This document shows positions 38,147-41,916 of a DNA stretch of 41,916 nucleotides, piece by piece. The DNA comes from a virus: the IMG/VR virus record IMGVR_UViG_3300029258_001351, positions 1-41,916 of that record. The stretch is one strand, 5' to 3'. Under the pieces are notes generated by a model that saw nothing but the letters and a program-made list of their open reading frames with translations, was not told where the DNA came from and made no database searches. Made by a program: the position numbers and the translations under genes. Each line of letters starts with the position of its first letter. Positions within the stretch are counted from its first letter, which is position 1.

Positions 38147-39481
38147 TCAATACGTCCTCATACCTGCAAAAGCGAGCGCCTTGCCCGCCGTGTACTCGAA
38201 TCCACCGCACACCCCACCGTGTAACGCCGCCCTTACTGCAAGTGTAGCACCGAAAAACCTATCGGAGTGCCCATCCGCCGTGAAAGGGGCCTCGAAAGTC
38301 ACGTCACCCTTGGGGGTCACCATCCGCTTGACCTGATACCAGTCCTGGACGATCTCCTCGTCCGGGGGAATCCGGATATCGCCGGACTGCGCCAAGTGAA
38401 TCAGGCCTTGGCACAGCTCCAATTTCGTGGTGCGGGTGAACGTCACGGGCTCGACTTTGAACTCCCCCCACCGCTCAAGCGCCGTCTCCGCCGTCTGAGG
38501 GTTGTACGTGGCGTCAATTGCGATCCGCCGGCACCGCGACAGCGACATGAGCCGGTTTATCATGTCTGCCTGGTCCGCAAACGAGGCCTCACGCATGATT
38601 ATGACGGCCATCGTCATGTAGAGGCCCATCCCGGCCGCCCCAAGCACCCAAAAAACGGTCAACGACTGCTTCCGGCCGATGTCCATGCCCACAAACAGCG
38701 GATACGGACTGCGCTCGAGTACCGGCCAGTCCGGATCGAGCCGAGCCTGACCATCCTGCAGGCCGAGGATCGTCTGATACGGGATGGCTGGCATCGACGA
38801 TTCAACCGCGTACCCGTGCACGTACTGATACGCGAGCTCCACGCCGTATTGCTCAACCAGATTCCTCGCGTATTCAAACGCATCCGGGTTTTCAAACGTG
38901 GAACCCCGAAACAACACGTGCCCCGGCAGAGGTTTCTGCTCCCAGTCACGATAGAACCAAGTGCCACGCCCCTCGTGCGTCCCCGTACACCAGACCTGCC
39001 AGGATTGCACCGGAACCCCAGGCGATCGTACACGAGCAATTGTGTTCTTCCACACGTCCCGCTGCGGATCATCCGGGTATTCCGGACACCGGGCAGGCTC
39101 ATCAATCCACGCCCGCCCCACCTGAAACCCCGCAATACGCTCCGCGTTGACGCCAGAGTGCAGCAGGATCTTCGATCCCAGCGACGGAGTCCGGATCTCC
39201 ATCGGGACCGTCAACTTCGGCTTGTGCGGTATCCCAGCCTCCGTCAACCGCGCCGTGATCGCCGGCACCGTGATCTGCCGAAGATTCGGGTAGGTAGGCG
39301 CCACAACAAGACTGTCCGTGCCGATATAGTGCGCGTGGTGCAGTATCAGCCGCGCCGAACCAGCCCACGTCTTCCCCGACCCAAGACCGCCAACAAACGC
39401 AGGGTAACGCTCGTTGCACTTCAGAAACTTGGCCTGTGCCCCACGGTTCGGACGGAAAAGATGGGTGGGGGTGTCGGTCAT
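38147..39481 (-). CDS. terL: Terminase large subunit, 444 aa
   Basis: The N-terminal ATPase has Walker A FVGGLGSGKTWAGSARL (residues about 29-45) and a Walker-B-like GRAWIDEPARCPE near residue 122. The C-terminal nuclease has PLFVGMDIGRKQS (first Asp) near residue 268 and CRRIAIDATYN near residue 325. It translocates DNA into the prohead and cuts concatemers. The start overlaps a 30-codon gene as ATGA. Confidence 0.93.
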   Translation of the reverse strand: MTDTPTHLFRPNRGAQAKFLKCNERYPAFVGGLGSGKTWAGSARLILHHAHYIGTDSLVVAPTYPNLRQITVPAITARLTEAGIPHKPKLTVPMEIRTPSLGSKILLHSGVNAERIAGFQVGRAWIDEPARCPEYPDDPQRDVWKNTIARVRSPGVPVQSWQVWCTGTHEGRGTWFYRDWEQKPLPGHVLFRGSTFENPDAFEYARNLVEQYGVELAYQYVHGYAVESSMPAIPYQTILGLQDGQARLDPDWPVLERSPYPLFVGMDIGRKQSLTVFWVLGAAGMGLYMTMAVIIMREASFADQADMINRLMSLSRCRRIAIDATYNPQTAETALERWGEFKVEPVTFTRTTKLELCQGLIHLAQSGDIRIPPDEEIVQDWYQVKRMVTPKGDVTFEAPFTADGHSDRFFGATLAVRAALHGGVCGGFEYTAGKALAFAGMRTY

Positions 39482-39570
39482 TCAGCCAACCACATCACAA
39501 ATAACAGCCCCGCTACGAGCAGAGCCAACAAGAAGACGTCGCGGAGGATGTCACGGAGGCGCGGGGTCAT
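39478..39570 (-). CDS. Tiny membrane protein, 30 aa
   Basis: ATG 39568-39570 begins MTPRLRDILRDVFLLALLVA, followed by GLLFVMWLAE, a basic N-terminus and one transmembrane helix. It is coupled by ATGA to the gene on each side (zinc-ribbon upstream and terminase downstream), which supports translation despite its size. A role in packaging or lysis is not shown by the sequence. Confidence 0.65.
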   Translation of the reverse strand: MTPRLRDILRDVFLLALLVAGLLFVMWLAE

Positions 39571-39752
39571 GTCTCAGACTCCACTTCAATTGGCGGCCCC
39601 GTGCTCGCCCACTCGTCAACCTCAACCATCCGATCCTCGGTGCCAAGACCGTGGCATAAACTGCAAACGTAGACGACACCCTCAATCACCCTGAACGCTT
39701 GCCCCTCACATTGCGGACACGGCAAACGCAAGAATCGGAAGTAGAGAGTCAT
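39567..39752 (-). CDS. Zinc-ribbon protein, 61 aa
   Basis: ATG 39750-39752 is preceded by AAAGGG. LPCPQCEGQAFRVIEGVVYV followed by CSLCHGLG gives two CxxC pairs 14-16 residues apart, a classic zinc ribbon. It is encoded between the putative small terminase and the large terminase, so it may help DNA recognition in packaging. Confidence 0.7.
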   Translation of the reverse strand: MTLYFRFLRLPCPQCEGQAFRVIEGVVYVCSLCHGLGTEDRMVEVDEWASTGPPIEVESET

Positions 39753-39998
39753 GTCGCACCCTTTCGGTGATATAAAGCACGGCCGAAAATAGGGGTAGAA
39801 AAAATTGAGAGGGGGTGGGTAAGGGCCTCTCGGACAACGCCGGAGATTTTGGCGCTTCCCGGCCATCGAGGTTGACAACCTGAACCGCCGCTGCAATTCC
39901 CGTCGCCTGTTACTCGAATTGCGACACGTCCGCTGGAGTGTGCGCGCAAACCCCGTTTTTCGGCCGTGCAAGCGGGGTCGAGTGCAACGTAATCTTTA
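39753..39998. other. 246-nt gap without a recognised gene
   Basis: No convincing coding frame was seen. A minus-strand TTTATA/TATATC at about 39767-39774 could be a -10 element for the zinc-ribbon gene. CCCCG and CGGGG near 39944-39977 can pair loosely. Nothing else was supported. Confidence 0.4.
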
Positions 39999-40481
39999 TT
40001 ATCGGCCGTTGCACTCATCGGGGGTGTCCGGTGCCGGCAGGGCGGGGACGGGTGCGCCTTCGACCTGCTTGAATCCATCCGTGCCAGGCGGAGGCTCGTT
40101 GCGCGTCTCGCCGATGCCGACGTTGACCTGGACGTTCATCTCTGGCACGCCACGTGATTCGCCTGCAAGGATGATCGGGCCGAAGATGCGGGTGAGGAGC
40201 CATTCAAGGCCGCCCTTCTGCTGAGCCTTGTCTTCCATCCATTGGAGCAACCTGCCCTCCTTGCACAGCCGTTCACCGAACTCGCCGAAGCACTTACGGA
40301 CCGTCTGGATGCCGTCGATAGCGCCGGCTTTCTTGCCACCGATGTTCGGGTGTCCGGGTACGAAACGCCCGGTTGCATCTCGAATAGGGGGGGCCTCTCG
40401 ATTGGCCGGTGATATGCCATTACTGCTGGTTTCGCTGGCCTGCTTTCCCTCTTCCACTTTATCTTGAATCGCCACGCCCAT
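39999..40481 (-). CDS. Putative terminase small subunit, 160 aa
   Basis: The N-terminal part has RDATGRFVPGHPNIGGKKAG, the F-x-P-G-x-x-x-x-G-G-K/R motif of DUF5681-like small packaging proteins. The middle helix (TVRKCFGEFGERLCKEGRLL) and WLLTRIFGPII follow. The C-terminus is proline-rich. Position before terL supports a DNA-recognition role in packaging. No Shine-Dalgarno is strong; the start is tentative. Confidence 0.65.
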   Translation of the reverse strand: MGVAIQDKVEEGKQASETSSNGISPANREAPPIRDATGRFVPGHPNIGGKKAGAIDGIQTVRKCFGEFGERLCKEGRLLQWMEDKAQQKGGLEWLLTRIFGPIILAGESRGVPEMNVQVNVGIGETRNEPPPGTDGFKQVEGAPVPALPAPDTPDECNGR

Positions 40482-40584
40482 TCGCCGGAATTCTCAGAAA
40501 GTTCGGATTTTGCTCGGTCAGCCCTCTTGACGGATTGCTCGAAGTATGGTATTTATCCGGCTCTTCATTTCCTGGAGCGCCTTG

Positions 40585-40983
40585 TTACTGACTCTCTTCT
40601 GGTATCGGACCGTCTATTCTGTCCTTGTTTTTCCCGTCGCCGTTTTCGCTTTTTTCGGTGACTGCTGTCGCACGAATGGCATCAAGGATCATCTTCTTCA
40701 CTTGCCGACGTCCGAGGCTTCCGTCGCGTTGCAGTTGTATCGCTGCGGTTCGGGCGATCAGCAGTAGGGCCGGTTCGCCTGCTTGGGGCTGGATGCCTGG
40801 CAATACGCGGCACAGGACGCCAAAGGCTTCGGCAAGCATCTTCTTGACGGCTTTGGTTTCGTCGGCTTGCCAGGGGGTCAGACACACGTTTGCTACTACC
40901 CGGCCGACCTCTTCGTAAACGGGGGCGCCGGTGGGTCGGGGGCTTTTCTTGGGGGCTCGGGGTTCCTTCGTTGCTTTCGGCAT
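40585..40983 (-). CDS. Hypothetical protein upstream of packaging genes, 132 aa
   Basis: A basic Pro-rich N-terminus (KATKEPRAPKKSPRPTGAPV) is followed by helical VCLTPWQADETKAVKKMLAE and LLLIARTAAIQLQRDGSLG, then a charged tail. It could be a second small packaging protein or a DNA-binding regulator. The leader upstream carries large GC-rich hairpins. Confidence 0.65.
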   Translation of the reverse strand: MPKATKEPRAPKKSPRPTGAPVYEEVGRVVANVCLTPWQADETKAVKKMLAEAFGVLCRVLPGIQPQAGEPALLLIARTAAIQLQRDGSLGRRQVKKMILDAIRATAVTEKSENGDGKNKDRIDGPIPEESQ

Positions 40984-41220
40984 GGAGTCGGCCTTTCAGA
41001 ATAGGTCACCCCGGCGGCAACGGACGGTCTACCGCCGGGGCGTTCGCGGCATCGTGCGATCCCACACTTCCGAGTTCTTCCACTCGCTCGCGACCATCGC
41101 GGTCAGGCCACAGTCGGTTTCCCCGCATGTTCGCACGATTCAACACTTTCAAAGTGACCGGGCGGGGCACGGGTCCGCCCGGTCTAGGCTGCGCCCCCTG
41201 GGGGGAGGGGCGTGTAGGCT
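40984..41220 (-). promoter_or_regulatory. 237-nt leader with large GC-rich hairpins
   Basis: CCCCGGCGG (41009-41017) pairs with CCGCCGGGG (41032-41040). GACCGGGCGG (41156-41165) pairs with CCGCCCGGTC (41175-41184). A short CACTTT/AAAGTG repeat lies at 41144-41156. They sit between the small membrane genes and the 132-aa gene and may attenuate or stabilise the late transcript. No T-tract follows on the minus strand. Confidence 0.55.
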
Positions 41221-41430
41221 TCAGTCCAAGAGGTCGTCAAGCCAATCCGGTAACGGGTTCAAGCACTCGTTACAGTTTTCGACGGCCCATTCACAGCATT
41301 CGTTGCCGGCGGCGGGGACGTAGTCCAGCAGCTTGCAGCCGCCGACGGTGATGCCGAAGACGGCCAGGAGGGCCGCTACGATCCAGTTCGTAAGGTTGTT
41401 GAGGATTGCCTGCAAGAATCCGTCGATCAT
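41221..41430 (-). CDS. Small membrane protein with Cys-rich tail, 69 aa
   Basis: One transmembrane helix (NLTNWIVAALLAVFGITVGG) is followed by GNECCEWAVENCNECLNPLP, a five-cysteine tail. ATGA overlap with the upstream membrane gene shows a coupled pair. Holin/antiholin or spanin-like roles are possible, but no endolysin was recognised in the window. Confidence 0.7.
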   Translation of the reverse strand: MIDGFLQAILNNLTNWIVAALLAVFGITVGGCKLLDYVPAAGNECCEWAVENCNECLNPLPDWLDDLLD

Positions 41431-41666
41431 GGTTGCACTCCTAAAGCATTCCTGAGGGCGGATAGCTCTGCGAGGATCTCACCCTGGATAAACTCGATGT
41501 CCTTGCCGTGGCCGATGAGGGTTTCGGAGTGCTCGCTCAACTTCTCATCCTGCCGTCCGTCGGTCTTTTCGACCCGGACCGCCCAGGCTCCACCGACGGC
41601 CAGCACGACCGTTGCCAGCGCCACGGCAACCGCCTGCCATGTGACGCCGTTGCTTAGTTTGGCCAT
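41427..41666 (-). CDS. Small membrane protein with coiled coil, holin-accessory-like, 79 aa
   Basis: A hydrophobic helix (AVAVALATVVLAVGGAWAVR, residues about 12-31) is followed by a charged helix (DEKLSEHSETLIGHGKDIEF). This is the layout of haemolysin XhlA-like proteins encoded next to holins, though the membrane helix is N-terminal here. It is the first gene after the late promoter. Confidence 0.65.
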   Translation of the reverse strand: MAKLSNGVTWQAVAVALATVVLAVGGAWAVRVEKTDGRQDEKLSEHSETLIGHGKDIEFIQGEILAELSALRNALGVQP

Positions 41667-41698
41667 TCCGCTCCCTCGGTTCGGCTCGCCTACACTCT

Positions 41699-41726
41699 AC
41701 CGTACAACATCCTAACAGATTGTCAA
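41699..41726 (-). promoter_or_regulatory. Probable late-operon promoter
   Basis: On the minus strand TTGACA (41726-41721) is followed by a 16-bp spacer and TACGGT (41704-41699). +1 would lie near 41692, about 26 nt before the ATG at 41666. The -35 is a perfect consensus; the -10 matches at the first two and last bases. Confidence 0.6.
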
Positions 41727-41742
41727 GGGGGTTCCTGAGCCC

Positions 41743-41764
41743 ATGCGGACGCTATGCGGACGCT
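41743..41764. repeat. 11-bp tandem direct repeat upstream of the late promoter
   Basis: ATGCGGACGCT occurs twice without a gap, at 41743-41753 and 41754-41764. It lies about 17 bp upstream of the -35 element, a suitable position for an activator site. Confidence 0.75.
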
Positions 41765-41864
41765 ATTTCCGGTTCCCCGCGGCACGGAGCCCCTCGGGCC
41801 CGCTCTCTCCTAGAAAAGCAGCACAGCGGTTGTCCGCATCGGCGGACGGCTTCCTTCCGTTCAT
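41763..41864 (-). CDS. Possible small protein, 33 aa
   Basis: ATG 41862-41864 has a strong GGGAGG site and overlaps the stop of a partial upstream frame as ATGA. The peptide is NGRKPSADADNRCAAFLGES and a short tail. It has no recognised family; the Shine-Dalgarno and coupling are the only support. Confidence 0.4.
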   Translation of the reverse strand: MNGRKPSADADNRCAAFLGESGPEGLRAAGNRK

Positions 41865-41916
41865 TGCCTCCCGGATGTCCTCTTGACGGTTGCGTCACCG
41901 GTTCCTTTCCTGTTTT
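41861..41916 (-). CDS. C-terminal end of an upstream gene (partial)
   Basis: The frame is open from the window edge to TGA 41861-41863 and ends with ATVKRTSGRQ. The ATGA overlap with the next start supports it as a real gene end. Too little is visible to identify it. Confidence 0.35.
   Translation of the reverse strand, partial: NRKGTGDATVKRTSGRQ

Noticed and set aside
38267-39694. 475-codon plus-strand frame opposite the large terminase
   Set aside because: It is a shadow of terL: arginine-, proline- and histidine-rich with no recognisable domain, while the minus strand has clear Walker motifs.
1-41916. Circular genome closed at the window ends
   Set aside because: Joining base 41916 to base 1 keeps the cut gene open but in a different frame from the gene end at 41861, and no terminal repeat was seen; closure cannot be supported.
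1-41916. Integrase, transposase or endolysin gene
   Set aside because: No tyrosine- or serine-recombinase, DDE or peptidoglycan-hydrolase motifs were recognised in any supported gene; absence by eye is not proof.

Overview
The window is 41.9 kb of a tailed bacteriophage or prophage genome (Caudoviricetes) with moderately high GC content. Almost every gene is on the minus strand and the genes are tightly packed; about twenty junctions are ATGA, TGATG or TAATG stop/start overlaps. Purine-rich Shine-Dalgarno sites (AAAGGA, GGAG) fit a bacterial host, but the host phylum cannot be read from the sequence. No transposase, integrase, portal-independent packaging system or plasmid gene was recognised. 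The element is therefore either lytic or carries its integration genes outside the window.

Right to left, 41.7 to 16.2 kb is a late module. It starts at a consensus-like promoter (41699-41726) and two small membrane proteins. Next come a putative small terminase, the large terminase, a Mu gp29-like portal (DUF935), a Mu gpF/SPP1 gp7-like minor head protein, and a Mu gpI-like protease with an internal start for a nested scaffold. A decoration protein with an extra lectin-like domain, a Mu gpT-like major capsid protein, gp36/gpG/gp37-like connector proteins, a tail-tube candidate and a short tape measure follow. A long run of tail and fibre proteins ends the module; the fibre at 18705-20858 is rich in His-x-His motifs. 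The head is Mu-like, but no contractile sheath or Mu baseplate was seen, so a siphovirus-type tail is the best reading.

The control region lies at about 14.0-16.4 kb. Two back-to-back promoters (15809-15837 minus, 15839-15866 plus) drive divergent genes whose start codons lie within about 1-3 nt of the predicted +1. An inverted repeat sits inside the plus-strand promoter spacer. Nearby are a 114-nt tRNA-like element with an abnormal 42-nt enlargement of the anticodon loop, three tiny membrane-protein genes, a nested inverted repeat and a strong intrinsic terminator.

Left of it, 14.0 kb to 1 is the DNA-metabolism module. It holds a YqaJ-type exonuclease with a probable annealing partner, an initiator gene with 11-bp iterons inside it (as in lambda O), a DnaB helicase, a RuvC-like resolvase, two beta-class DNA methyltransferases, an ASCH protein, zinc-ribbon proteins and several unknowns.

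The most unusual feature is a pair of long arrays in which GAC recurs every 5 nt with two variable bases between (GTCNN on the plus strand), at 13045-13243 and 13889-14027. Each lies in the 5' leader of a minus-strand gene, and they share a 128-bp perfect repeat bracketing the gene between them. The arrangement resembles the regularly spaced triplets bound by the ring-shaped RNA-binding protein TRAP, with a different triplet.
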